Assembly (NCBI GenBank): GCA_021806005.1
Contig: JAJZDM010000008.1
Span: forward strand, 1-62,528
Length of the DNA stretch: 62,528 nt
Source: Acidobacteriota bacterium
GTDB taxonomy: Bacteria; Acidobacteriota; Terriglobia; Terriglobales; Acidobacteriaceae
Direction: 5' to 3'
Of this stretch, positions 39,321-48,271 are shown one piece after another; the stretch's first letter is position 1; every line of letters starts with the position of its first letter. The notes below the pieces were generated by a model that saw only the letters and a program-made list of their open reading frames with translations, was not told where the DNA came from and did no database searches. The translations under genes and the position numbers were made by a program.

Positions 39321-39991
39321 GCAATCTCCTGGCGCGAGTCAGCGTTGACCGCGCGGACAAGTCATGATGGCAGGTGAGAAGACGATCCCCGTCTACATCA
39401 CCAGACAGAATGTTTGTTTGAATATCGGTTTCGGCAGGACAAAAATTACTGGGTAATAGTAGGTCCGGATCACGGTCGCGTCTTCAGAAAGATGGATGAA
39501 ATTGGCCCCCATCAATTGGGGGAGACACAGATCGAGAGATCTGCATCGACACGACCTCTGCGCAAACGACGCTCGCTCTCATAGAGCCTGCTCTGATGCT
39601 TGAACCGCCCCAGGGCGAAGACGAAGTGCCGCTCGCCCGCTCGACATCCAATCGGCGCAGAACAACATCAACGATTATCCTCAGCGAGTTTGAGCTGGAC
39701 CCGCGCTGAATATAGATCCCTCCGTGTGGATGAGTCTCCGGAGAGTGGCTGGCTGTGGCGCCTTCATCCCATCCCAATCCCTGCATGCAGACCTGCCGGG
39801 TACCTCTGGAATTTTTGAGGCACGTTCATCTATAAGTCTGTTGAAGGCGCGCTGAAGCAACCAGCGAGTCGCAGCATGGGATGTCCTGGTCCTCAGGTCC
39901 GCGCAAGGGATCGAGCGCCTTCCTGCCACAACGCTGTTTTCAACCAACTCCTGACGGCAAAGCACGGTATTACCCCTGCGCGGAAGAAACT
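39321..39991. other. 671-bp gap upstream of the Oar-like receptor, no gene recognised
   Basis: The part next to 39320 is relatively AT-rich and should contain the receptor promoter. The remainder has short open frames on both strands (up to about 100 codons), none with known motifs or good ribosome sites. One minus-strand frame (39681-39965) contains a helical, positively charged stretch that could be a decayed regulator, but this is not supported further. A short CCCCCA/TGGGGG inverted repeat near 39504-39520 is the only structure noticed. Confidence 0.4.
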
Positions 39992-41434
39992 CTAGCCTTC
40001 ATACACCGGCAGCGTAAAGCTGAACACTGACCCCTCGCCCAGGTGGCTGGTCACGGACAGCATCCCATGGTGCGCCTCGATGATCGCCCTGCTGATGGCC
40101 AGCCCCATTCCCGTTCCCCAACTCTGCTGACTGGGAACATTCGCCCGGTAGAACCGTTCAAAGATAAGGCTCTGTTCCGAGAGATCGATTCCCATGCCTC
40201 GATCGGCCACGCTCACGCTGACCATACCGTCCCTCAACTCTCCGGAGATGCAGATCGGTGTACCCACAGGCGAGTACTTCGCCGCATTTTCAATCAGGTT
40301 CGTCAGCACCTTGGTGATGTACTCCGCATCCGCCTTCACCGCCGGCAGGGTCGGCATATCCACCTTCACCTCGTTCTCGTTCAGCAGGCTGGAGCAGTGC
40401 GCCAGTGCCTTCTCCACCAGGGCCCCGATGGACGCCGGGGCAAAGGTCATATGAACCTCCTGGGTATCCAGTTGGGCCATCTCCACCGCCTCGGAGACCA
40501 GTTGGTTCAAACGGTCGCTCTCCTCATTGATCACCGTCAGTAACTCCTGCTGCTGCTCATGGTCCAGTGGCTCAGGCAGCAGCAGTGTCGAGGCGGCGGC
40601 TTTGATCGCTGTCAGGGGAGTTCGCAACTCATGGGTAATGGAATCAATCATCAGCGAGCGCAACCGCTCGCTCTCCTTGGCTGCCTCACCTCGGGTCAGG
40701 TCCTCCAGCGCCTGGGCGCGGTCGATGGAGGCCGAGATCAACCCCGCAATCGCCTCCAGCGTCTCGGCTGAGAGGCTGACACCATTGATCAGCAGCAGAC
40801 CGCGCGGCCGCACCCCCACACGCAGCGGAATCCGCGCCTGCTTGGTCACCGTCTCCGGCGACGGCAGCGTCTCCGCCAGTTGGCGCAGCGCAATATCATC
40901 CAGTTGAATCACCGAGCCGTCCCCGGCCATATACCGCCGGTCACCATCCAGCAGGTAGAGCACAATGGCATCGGCCCGGGTTACCAGCATGATCGCCGGG
41001 CTGATCGCGTTCAGCAGGCTGGGCACGTTCTCGGTCTGCAGAAGCTGCCGGCTCAGGCCGTACAGCACCTCCAGCTCTCCCTGGCGACGCCGTGCGTCCG
41101 CGCCCTCCTCCCGCACCCGCTCCGAAAGCCTGCTGCCGACCACGGCGACGGTCAAAAATGCGAAGATGTTCAGCCAGACCTGAGGATCATTGATCGTAAA
41201 CCGCTCAAGTCTACGCAAAAAATAGTAGTTATACGCAACGGTGGCCGCAATCGACGTCGCCAGAGCGTACCGCAACCCCCATCGCGCCGCCAAAAACAGT
41301 ACCAGCAACAGCAGCGTCAAGGCCACTGTCGTCGAGTTAAGGTGTACCCAGAGATGAAATACAGCTACAATTCCGGTCAGCATCGCTGCTGCGGCCGACC
41401 ACCGGAAGACTTCCACCAAGCGCTGAGCGTTCAC
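39992..41434 (-). CDS. kdpD: KdpD C-terminal half as a separate gene: membrane-bound histidine kinase
   Basis: This gene encodes only the second half of KdpD. It has the four-helix membrane domain (AMLTGIVAVFHLWVHL; VALTLLLLVLFLAARWG), a GAF-like domain (GELEVLYGLSRQLLQ), the HisKA box with phosphoacceptor histidine (SITHELRTPLTAIKAA) and a HATPase domain (NLIENAAKYSP, GMGIDLSEQS, GTGMGLAISRAI). The N-terminal KdpD sensor half is on the opposite strand, starting 17 bp away. The GTG at 41434 is chosen because it precedes the first helix; a TATACT hexamer 8 nt upstream suggests a leaderless message. An ATG at 41383 is an alternative. It should phosphorylate KdpE in response to potassium limitation. 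Confidence 0.85.
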   Translation of the reverse strand: MNAQRLVEVFRWSAAAAMLTGIVAVFHLWVHLNSTTVALTLLLLVLFLAARWGLRYALATSIAATVAYNYYFLRRLERFTINDPQVWLNIFAFLTVAVVGSRLSERVREEGADARRRQGELEVLYGLSRQLLQTENVPSLLNAISPAIMLVTRADAIVLYLLDGDRRYMAGDGSVIQLDDIALRQLAETLPSPETVTKQARIPLRVGVRPRGLLLINGVSLSAETLEAIAGLISASIDRAQALEDLTRGEAAKESERLRSLMIDSITHELRTPLTAIKAAASTLLLPEPLDHEQQQELLTVINEESDRLNQLVSEAVEMAQLDTQEVHMTFAPASIGALVEKALAHCSSLLNENEVKVDMPTLPAVKADAEYITKVLTNLIENAAKYSPVGTPICISGELRDGMVSVSVADRGMGIDLSEQSLIFERFYRANVPSQQSWGTGMGLAISRAIIEAHHGMLSVTSHLGEGSVFSFTLPVYEG

Positions 41435-41450
41435 AAGGAGATAGTATAAA

Positions 41451-42593
41451 TTGCAGGTCGACTCCACACCCCGCAAAACTCCCGAAGATTGGCTGATTGC
41501 CGCCGAGCCGGAGAAGACTCGTGGCCGATTCAAGGTCTTCCTCGGCTACGCTCCCGGCGTGGGCAAAACCTTCAGCATGCTCAGCGAGGGCATCCGCCGC
41601 CGCCAGCGCGGTGAGGATGTTGTCATCGGCGTCGTCGAATCCCACGGACGCAAGGTCACCGCAGAACTGGCCGCCCGCCTGGAACATGTCCCCACCCGTG
41701 AGATCGACTACAAAGGCACGCTCTTCCAGGAGATGGACGTGGACGCCATCATCGCCCGCCGTCCCCAAGTCGTGCTCATCGATGAACTCGCCCATACCAA
41801 CATCACCGGCAGCCGCAACGCCAAACGCTACGAAGACGTCTTCCTCATCCTCGACGCCAACATCGACGTGCTCAGCACCATCAACGTCCAGCACATTGAG
41901 AGCCTTACCCCCCGCGTGCAGAGCCTCACCGGAATCCCCGTCCGGGAGACTGTACCCGACTGGGTTCTCGACCGAGCTGACGAAATTGTCATCTCTGACC
42001 TCACCCCGGAGGCACTGGTCACCCGCATGAAGCGCGGGGATATCTACCCCGTGGACCGCGCCGAGCGCGCCCTGTCCAACTTCTTCCGCCGGGGCAACCT
42101 CATCGCCCTGCGTGAGATGGCGCTTCACCGCGTTACCCGCGCCGTGGACCGCACCCTGGATAACTACGTCAAGCGCAAGCAGCTTGGGCCCCACTGGTCA
42201 GTCTCAGAGAAGGTAGCCGTCTGCATCAGCTCCCGCCCCCAGGCACGCGACCTCATCGCCCGTGGAGCCCGTCTCGCCGAAGGTCTCGGCGGGGAACTTT
42301 ACGTACTTCATGTCCAGTCCCAGAGGGATGAACCGGCCGAGTGCAAGCGTAACCTGGAGGCCAGCATCAAGTTCGCCGAAAACCTCGGCGCCCACATCAT
42401 CCACCTCGCCCCCGGCAAGCACGTCGCCTCGGCTACGGCGGCTTTCATCACAGAGCACCGCATCACCCAGGCCATGTTCGGCCGCTCGGCTCTCCACGGA
42501 CTGCGCAAGTACCTGTACTTCTTCGCCATCCAGCGTTTTCTCTCCGAAGCCCCTCACGTCGACCTGCACATCATCAATCAGGAAGTCCATTGA
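41451..42593 (+). CDS. kdpD: KdpD N-terminal half as a separate gene: Walker-type and universal-stress sensor domains
   Basis: The 380-residue protein matches the cytoplasmic N-terminal region of KdpD. It opens with FLGYAPGVGKTFSMLSEG (Walker A) and VVIGVVESHGRK, continues with LIDELAHTNITGSRN, and ends with a universal-stress-protein fold (VAVCISSRPQARDLIARGAR to HLAPGKHVASATAAFI). It stops exactly where the membrane domain of a normal KdpD would begin. The TTG start at 41451 has AGGAG about 10 nt upstream. The kinase half lies divergently next door and kdpE follows 42 nt downstream, so the two halves must associate as separate proteins if KdpD signalling is retained. Confidence 0.88.
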   Translation: MQVDSTPRKTPEDWLIAAEPEKTRGRFKVFLGYAPGVGKTFSMLSEGIRRRQRGEDVVIGVVESHGRKVTAELAARLEHVPTREIDYKGTLFQEMDVDAIIARRPQVVLIDELAHTNITGSRNAKRYEDVFLILDANIDVLSTINVQHIESLTPRVQSLTGIPVRETVPDWVLDRADEIVISDLTPEALVTRMKRGDIYPVDRAERALSNFFRRGNLIALREMALHRVTRAVDRTLDNYVKRKQLGPHWSVSEKVAVCISSRPQARDLIARGARLAEGLGGELYVLHVQSQRDEPAECKRNLEASIKFAENLGAHIIHLAPGKHVASATAAFITEHRITQAMFGRSALHGLRKYLYFFAIQRFLSEAPHVDLHIINQEVH

Positions 42594-42635
42594 TCCTACG
42601 TCCGGCCTCTGGTCCGGCGCCCAACACCTGTCCCC

Positions 42636-43322
42636 ATGCGCATCCTCATCGTTGACGACGAACGACAGATCACCCGCGTCCTTCGCACCTCCCTGCAGAG
42701 TTGCGGCTATGAGGTCGTCGTGGCCAATAACGGCATGCAGGCCTTTGATCTCTATCGTTCCCACTCCCCGGATCTGGTCATCACCGACCTTGGCATGCCG
42801 GAGATGGGCGGTATCGAACTCACCCGGGCCATCCGCCGCATCGCAGAGACCCCCATCATCGTCCTCTCTGTCCGCGAGCAGGAGACCATGAAGATTGGCG
42901 CGCTCGACGAGGGAGCCGACGACTACGTCACCAAACCCTTCTCCATGCCCGAGCTTCTGGCTCGAGTCCGAGCCAATCTGCGCAAGATCGACCACACCGA
43001 TCCCCCTCCCGCGCAGGTCACCGTCGGCAGTCTCTTCATCGACACCGCCGCCCGCGTCGTCCGGGTCAACGCCGTCGAGGTTCACCTCACCCCCAAGGAG
43101 TTCGATCTCCTCCTCCTCTTCGCCAACAACCCCAACCGTGTCCTCGCTCACAAGTACCTCCTGCGCCAGATCTGGGGCCCCGCCGGCGAAGATCAACCCG
43201 AGTATCTTCGCGTCCTCATCGCCCAGCTGCGAAAGAAACTCGACCCCGCCGACAGCTCCCGTTTCATCGAGAGCGAACCCTGGGTTGGCTATCGGCTGCG
43301 CTCTGAACTTACAACTTCTTAA
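42636..43322 (+). CDS. kdpE: KdpE response regulator (OmpR family)
   Basis: The 228-residue protein has a receiver domain with the acidic pair (IVDDERQ), the phosphoacceptor aspartate (LVITDLGMPEMGG) and the conserved lysine (DYVTKPFSMPELLARVRA). A winged-helix DNA-binding domain follows (VHLTPKEFDLLLLFANNP; YLRVLIAQLRKKLDP). It is the usual partner of KdpD and activates the kdpFABC operon when potassium is scarce. It follows the sensor half of KdpD by 42 nt and precedes the kdp structural genes by 255 bp, where its binding site is expected. Confidence 0.94.
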   Translation: MRILIVDDERQITRVLRTSLQSCGYEVVVANNGMQAFDLYRSHSPDLVITDLGMPEMGGIELTRAIRRIAETPIIVLSVREQETMKIGALDEGADDYVTKPFSMPELLARVRANLRKIDHTDPPPAQVTVGSLFIDTAARVVRVNAVEVHLTPKEFDLLLLFANNPNRVLAHKYLLRQIWGPAGEDQPEYLRVLIAQLRKKLDPADSSRFIESEPWVGYRLRSELTTS

Positions 43323-43577
43323 CTACTTCTCTACAGACTTCCTACGCCCTCCGCCCTTTCAATGACAATCGGGGTTGGAATGAAAGCGATAACCGTCTGT
43401 CACGTAGCCCGCCGCATCCCGTCCGCCCACTGCGAACCCAGAGTCATCTCCGGCAGCCGCCATCCCCTCTCTGAAGTCTTCTCCCATCTCCGCCACCCCG
43501 GTGCCCATCAACGCCACTTTCTCACCAGCCACACCCAGCAGGATCCAAGACAACTCATCCGCTAACGGAGCAAACCC

Positions 43578-43673
43578 ATGGCCGACCTTCTGGCAATGTT
43601 CACCCTCGCCATCCTCTTCCCCTTGTCCATCCTCTACGTCCGCGGCTGCGAATATCTGAAGGGAGACCGGTAA
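43578..43673 (+). CDS. 31-residue membrane peptide at the head of the kdp operon
   Basis: An ATG at 43578 with GGAG 8 nt upstream encodes a 31-residue single-helix peptide (MADLLAMFTLAILFPLSILY, then VRGCEYLKGDR). Its stop codon overlaps the kdpF start (TAATG). Position, coupling and a conserved-looking VRGCEYL juxtamembrane end suggest a real small subunit or accessory peptide of the Kdp pump, distinct from KdpF itself. Similar small ORFs preceding kdpF/kdpA are remembered from other acidobacteria, but this was not checked. Confidence 0.65.
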   Translation: MADLLAMFTLAILFPLSILYVRGCEYLKGDR

Positions 43674-43759
43674 TGATCGAAAACGCCATCCTCCTGCTTA
43701 TCAGTACGCTCCTGCTCGTCTACCTCGTCTATGCACTCCTTCGCCCGGAGAAGTTCTAA
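43673..43759 (+). CDS. kdpF: KdpF small subunit of the potassium-importing ATPase
   Basis: This 28-residue single-helix peptide (MIENAILLLISTLLLVYLVY followed by ALLRPEKF) matches KdpF in length and in the LVYLVYAL...EKF pattern. KdpF stabilises the KdpABC complex in the membrane. Start and stop both overlap the neighbours by one base (TAATG at 43671-43675 and at 43757-43761), so translation is coupled from the preceding peptide through to KdpA. Confidence 0.88.
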   Translation: MIENAILLLISTLLLVYLVYALLRPEKF

Positions 43760-45537
43760 TGTCGCTTAACGGCTGGCTTCAAATCACGCTCTTCATCACC
43801 CTCATTCTGTTCCTTGCCAAACCTATGGGCCTCTACATGGCACGGGTCTTTGAAGGACGCCGCACCTGGCTGGACCCTGTTCTGGTCCCCTGCGAACGGC
43901 TCCTCTACCGCCTCACCGGCGTCGACCCCGGCGAGGAGATGCGCTGGACACAGTACTGCGTCGCCATGCTCGTCTTCACCGCGGCCACACTGGTGCTCAC
44001 CTACATCATCCAGCGCATCCAGTACTATCTCCCCCTCAACCCGCAGCACCTGCCCGGAGTCGCTCCCGCACTCGCACTCAATACCGCGGTCTCCTTCTCC
44101 ACCAACACCAACTGGCAGTCTTACACTCCAGAGTCCACCATGAGCTATCTCACCCAGATGCTCGGTCTCGCCACCCATAACTTCTGGTCTGCTGCCACCG
44201 GCATCGCCCTTGCCATCGCCTTCATCCGTGGCATCGCCCGCCGCGAGATGAAGACCCTCGGCAACTTCTGGGTAGACCTCACCCGCGCCACGCTCTGGAT
44301 CCTTCTTCCTATCTCCATCGTTCTGGCCCTGGTGTACACCTCCCAGGGAGTCATCGATAACCTCAAGCCCTACACCACCGCTACCCTCGTCCAGCCGATG
44401 ACGGTCACCTCCACCGGAGCCGACGGCAAGACCAGCACAACCACCGTGACCACGCAGACGATCGCGCAGGGGCCCACAGCCTCGCAGGAGTCCATCAAGG
44501 AACTGGGAACCAACGGCGGCGGCTTCTTCAACGCCAACAGCGCACATCCCTTTGAGAACCCCACTCCGCTCACCAACTTCCTGGAGATGCTCTCGATCTT
44601 CCTCATCCCCGCCGGCCTGGTCGTCACCCTGGGCAAGATGGTCGGCTCACCCAAACACGGCTGGGCGGTGCTGGCCTGCATGACTATCCTCTGGTTCGTC
44701 GGCACCTGCACCTGCTACTGGGCAGAGTCTCAACCCAACCCCCTCTACCACAACGTCGATCAGAACAACTCGTACATCCTGCAGTCCGGCGGCAACATGG
44801 AAGGCAAGGAGGTCCGTTTCGGCATCGCTGACTCCGCGCTGTTTGCCACCGTCACCACCGACACCAGCACCGGCGCCGTCAACTCCATGCATGACTCCTA
44901 CATGCCCCTCGGAGGACTGGTGCCCTTGACCAACATCCTGCTCGGAGAGGTCATCTTCGGGGGCGTCGGCTCCGGCCTCTACGGCATGATTGTCTTCATC
45001 ATCATTGCCGTCTTCATAGCCGGTCTCATGGTGGGTCGAACTCCGGAGTACCTGGGCAAGAAGATCGAAGCCTTTGACGTCAAGATGGCCATGCTCTTCC
45101 TGCTCATCTTCCCGCTCATCATCCTCGGCCTCTCCGCCGTCTCCATTCTCATGCCCACCCTCGGCCTCAACTCTCTGGCCAACCACGGCCCCCACGGACT
45201 CTCGGAGATGCTCTACACCTTTGCCTCCGCGGCGGGCAACAACGGCTCGGCCTTCGCCGGCATCAACGCCAACACCACCTGGTACAACTACGCCATCGCG
45301 GTCGCCATGTTCTTTGGACGCTTCATGATGATCGTTCCCATGCTGGCCATCGCCGGAAACCTGGCCGGCAAGAAGATCACCCCGGAGAACGCCGGCACCT
45401 TCCCCGTCACCACGCCGACCTTCACCGTGCTGCTCCTCTCGGTCATCATCATCGTCGGTGCACTGACATTCTTCCCAGCACTCTCTCTCGGCCCCATCCT
45501 GGAGCACCTGCTCCTGCACGCCGGTCACACCTTCTAG
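43759..45537 (+). CDS. kdpA: KdpA potassium-binding channel-like subunit
   Basis: KdpA is the potassium-selective subunit of the high-affinity P-type ATPase. The 592-residue protein has about ten membrane helices and selectivity-filter repeats, including [35 protein letters not shown] and [16 protein letters not shown]. The length is slightly above the usual ~560 because of an extra hydrophilic loop near residues 210-235 (Thr-rich, [19 protein letters not shown]). It starts on the last base of the kdpF stop codon. Confidence 0.96.
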   Translation: MSLNGWLQITLFITLILFLAKPMGLYMARVFEGRRTWLDPVLVPCERLLYRLTGVDPGEEMRWTQYCVAMLVFTAATLVLTYIIQRIQYYLPLNPQHLPGVAPALALNTAVSFSTNTNWQSYTPESTMSYLTQMLGLATHNFWSAATGIALAIAFIRGIARREMKTLGNFWVDLTRATLWILLPISIVLALVYTSQGVIDNLKPYTTATLVQPMTVTSTGADGKTSTTTVTTQTIAQGPTASQESIKELGTNGGGFFNANSAHPFENPTPLTNFLEMLSIFLIPAGLVVTLGKMVGSPKHGWAVLACMTILWFVGTCTCYWAESQPNPLYHNVDQNNSYILQSGGNMEGKEVRFGIADSALFATVTTDTSTGAVNSMHDSYMPLGGLVPLTNILLGEVIFGGVGSGLYGMIVFIIIAVFIAGLMVGRTPEYLGKKIEAFDVKMAMLFLLIFPLIILGLSAVSILMPTLGLNSLANHGPHGLSEMLYTFASAAGNNGSAFAGINANTTWYNYAIAVAMFFGRFMMIVPMLAIAGNLAGKKITPENAGTFPVTTPTFTVLLLSVIIIVGALTFFPALSLGPILEHLLLHAGHTF

Positions 45538-45560
45538 GTGCATCTGCATTCGGAGATACC

Positions 45561-47615
45561 ATGTCCACTGCAACACACGCCAAAGGCCAGCGCCGCTCCC
45601 TCTTCGATCCGGCGATCACCCGCCGAGCATCCAAGGATGCTCTCATCAAGCTCTCTCCCAGCCACATGATGAAGAACCCGGTCATGTTCGTGGTAGAAGT
45701 CGGCAGCGTCCTCACCACGGTCCTGCTCTTCGCGGACCTGCTCACCCGCAAGGGACACTTCGTCTTCAACCTCCAGATCACCCTCTGGCTGTGGTTTACC
45801 ATTCTGTTCGCCAACTTCGCTGAGGCCATGGCGGAAGGCCGCGGCAAGGCCCAGGCTGACACCCTGCGCCGCGCCAAGTCGGAGACCACCGCCTACAAGA
45901 TCACCAAGTCCGGCTCGATCGAAGAGATTCCCAGCGCCCAGCTTCGCTCCGGAGATCTGGTCCGCGTCGTCGCCGGCCAGATGATTCCCGGTGACGGCGA
46001 GGTTGTCGAAGGCGTCGCCTCCGTCGATGAGTCCGCCATCACCGGCGAATCCGCCCCCGTCATCCGCGAGGCCGGCGGCGACCGCTCCGCCGTCACCGGC
46101 GGCACCCGTGTTCTCTCTGACGAGATCAAGGTCCGCATCACCTCCAACCCCGGCGAGACCTTTCTGGACCGCATGATCGCTTTGGTGGAAGGCGCCGAGC
46201 GCCAAAAAACTCCCAACGAGATCGCCCTCAACATCCTGCTCGCCGGCCTGACGATCATCTTCCTTCTGGCCGTGGTGACTCTCCAGCCTTATTCCATCTA
46301 CTCGGCCGCCCCGCAGACCGTCTTCGTCCTCGTCTCCCTGCTCATCTGCCTCATCCCCACCACCATCGGCGGATTGCTCTCTGCCATCGGCATCGCAGGC
46401 ATGGACCGTCTGGTGCAGCACAACGTCCTGGCTATGTCCGGCCGCGCGGTCGAGGCTGCCGGCGACTGCAACACCCTGCTCCTCGATAAGACTGGCACCA
46501 TCACCATCGGCAACCGCGAAGCCTGCGAGTTCATCACCGCTCCCGGCATAGCCAGTGATCAACTCGCCGACGCCGCGCAGCTCTCCTCGCTGGCCGACGA
46601 GACTCCTGAAGGCCGCTCCATCGTCGTCTTGGCCAAACAGCAGTTCGGTCTCCGTGGCCGCGAACTCGCTCACCTCAACGCTGAGTTCATCCCCTTCTCT
46701 GCCACCACCCGCATGTCCGGCATCGAGGTTGACGGCCGCAGCATCCGCAAAGGTTCCGTCGACGCCATCTCCAATTACCTCATCGAGCACGGCTCCCGGC
46801 TCCCTGACCAGGTTCGCGAGTCGGTCGAGAACATCGCCCGTTCCGGCGGCACGCCTCTCGTCGTGGCTGAGAACGGCCATGCCCTCGGCGTCATTCACCT
46901 CAAGGACATCGTCAAGGGCGGCATGAAGGAGCGTTTTGACCACCTCCGCGCCATGGGCATCCGTACCGTCATGATCACTGGCGACAACCCCCTCACCGCC
47001 GCTGCCATCGCCCGTGAGGCTGGCGTCGACGACTTCCTCGCCGAAGCCAAGCCCAAGGACAAGATGGACCTCATCAAGCGCGAGCAGGCGGAAGGCAAGC
47101 TCGTCGCCATGACCGGTGACGGCACCAACGACGCCCCTGCACTCGCTCAGGCCGACGTAGGCGTCGCCATGAACTCCGGCACCCAGGCCGCCAAAGAGGC
47201 CGGCAACATGGTTGACCTCGACTCCAACCCCACCAAACTCATCGAGATCGTCGGCATCGGCAAACAGCTCCTCATGACCCGCGGAGCCCTCACCACCTTC
47301 TCCATCGCCAACGACGTCGCCAAGTACTTCGCCATCATCCCAGCCATGTTCGCCGGCGTCTTCCCGGTCATGAACAAGCTCAACATCATGCACCTTCACA
47401 ACCCCCAGTCGGCCATCCTCTCCGCGGTCATCTTCAACGCCATCATCATCGTCGCTCTCATTCCCCTGGCTCTGCGTGGCGTCAAATACCGTCCCATGTC
47501 TGCTGCCGCCATGCTGCAGCGCAACCTCATCGTCTATGGCTTCGGCGGCATCATCGCTCCGTTCCTCGGCATCAAGCTCATTGACATGATCATCACCGCG
47601 CTCCATCTTGCCTAA
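45561..47615 (+). CDS. kdpB: KdpB P-type ATPase catalytic subunit
   Basis: The 684-residue protein shows all P-type ATPase hallmarks: the TGES loop (residues 161-164), the phosphorylated Asp309 in LLLDKTGT, the nucleotide-domain segment KGSVDAI, and the hinge [18 protein letters not shown]. KdpB hydrolyses ATP to drive potassium import through KdpA. Ser164 corresponds to the serine that is inhibitory when phosphorylated in E. coli KdpB (Ser162), so the same shut-off control is possible. It lies 23 nt after kdpA. Confidence 0.97.
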   Translation: MSTATHAKGQRRSLFDPAITRRASKDALIKLSPSHMMKNPVMFVVEVGSVLTTVLLFADLLTRKGHFVFNLQITLWLWFTILFANFAEAMAEGRGKAQADTLRRAKSETTAYKITKSGSIEEIPSAQLRSGDLVRVVAGQMIPGDGEVVEGVASVDESAITGESAPVIREAGGDRSAVTGGTRVLSDEIKVRITSNPGETFLDRMIALVEGAERQKTPNEIALNILLAGLTIIFLLAVVTLQPYSIYSAAPQTVFVLVSLLICLIPTTIGGLLSAIGIAGMDRLVQHNVLAMSGRAVEAAGDCNTLLLDKTGTITIGNREACEFITAPGIASDQLADAAQLSSLADETPEGRSIVVLAKQQFGLRGRELAHLNAEFIPFSATTRMSGIEVDGRSIRKGSVDAISNYLIEHGSRLPDQVRESVENIARSGGTPLVVAENGHALGVIHLKDIVKGGMKERFDHLRAMGIRTVMITGDNPLTAAAIAREAGVDDFLAEAKPKDKMDLIKREQAEGKLVAMTGDGTNDAPALAQADVGVAMNSGTQAAKEAGNMVDLDSNPTKLIEIVGIGKQLLMTRGALTTFSIANDVAKYFAIIPAMFAGVFPVMNKLNIMHLHNPQSAILSAVIFNAIIIVALIPLALRGVKYRPMSAAAMLQRNLIVYGFGGIIAPFLGIKLIDMIITALHLA

Positions 47616-47624
47616 GGTGCTACC

Positions 47625-48188
47625 GTGAAAAAGATTCTCATCACATCCGTCCTCTACACCGCCGTCACAGCCATCCTCCTGGGCCTTGGTTATCCCTTGC
47701 TCATCTTCGGTCTGGACCACATCCTCTTCCCCCACCAGGCAGACGGCTCCCTCATCTCCCGCAACGGCCAGATCATCGGCTCCCGTCTCATCGGTCAACC
47801 CTTCACCGGCGACGCGTACTTCCACAGCCGTCCCTCCGCGGCTGGTAACGGCTATGACCCCACCGCTTCGGGCGGATCCAACCTGGGGCCCACCAGCGCA
47901 GCCCTCATCTCTCGCATCAACTCCAGCGTCGCTGCGGAGCAGATTGGGAAGGCGCCCGTCCCCGTTGACCTGGTCACCGCCTCCGGCTCGGGCCTGGATC
48001 CGGACATCTCCCCGGCCGCCGCCTACTACCAGGCCCCACGCGTCGCGCACGCCCGCCACCTCCCGGTATCCGTCGTCAATCACCTCATCGAAGACCACAT
48101 CACAGAGCGCCTCTTCGGCCTCCTCGGCGAACCCCGTGTCAACGTCCTGGAGCTTAACCTTGCCCTCAACGCGCTCTCGCCGCAATAG
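47625..48188 (+). CDS. kdpC: KdpC subunit of the potassium-importing ATPase
   Basis: The 187-residue KdpC has one N-terminal transmembrane helix (ILITSVLYTAVTAILLGLGY). The soluble domain carries family motifs (GSRLIGQPFTGDAYFHSRPS, ASGGSNLGPTS, GSGLDPDISPAAAYYQ) and the C-terminal VNVLELNLAL. It is a GTG start with AAGG about 8 nt upstream, 9 nt after kdpB. It stabilises the complex and raises ATP affinity. A strong hairpin follows its stop, marking the end of the kdp transcript. Confidence 0.95.
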   Translation: MKKILITSVLYTAVTAILLGLGYPLLIFGLDHILFPHQADGSLISRNGQIIGSRLIGQPFTGDAYFHSRPSAAGNGYDPTASGGSNLGPTSAALISRINSSVAAEQIGKAPVPVDLVTASGSGLDPDISPAAAYYQAPRVAHARHLPVSVVNHLIEDHITERLFGLLGEPRVNVLELNLALNALSPQ

Positions 48189-48198
48189 TTCAGTTTCA

Positions 48199-48235
48199 GC
48201 GCGGGGCCTGCGCAGAGATGGCGCAGGCCCCGCGC
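48199..48235 (+). terminator. 15-bp GC hairpin after kdpC, no U-tract
   Basis: GCGCGGGGCCTGCGC and its exact complement flank a 7-nt loop, starting 10 nt after the kdpC stop. The sequence after it is pyrimidine-rich but has no clear T-run. A possible in-frame ATG for the next gene at 48218 falls in this loop and is therefore unlikely to be used. Confidence 0.5.
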
Positions 48236-48271
48236 CATCCCGCCACTCTTCCTTTTCGGTTACCATGGCGC

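Noticed and set aside
39681-39965. Possible decayed regulator on the minus strand upstream of the Oar-like receptor
   Set aside because: Only a short helical, basic stretch suggests this; there is no family motif or ribosome site.
43323-43577. Possible small gene or riboswitch before the kdp structural genes
   Set aside because: The short open frames have no motif, and no c-di-AMP (ydaO-type) riboswitch core was recognised by eye. Only a KdpE site is expected there.
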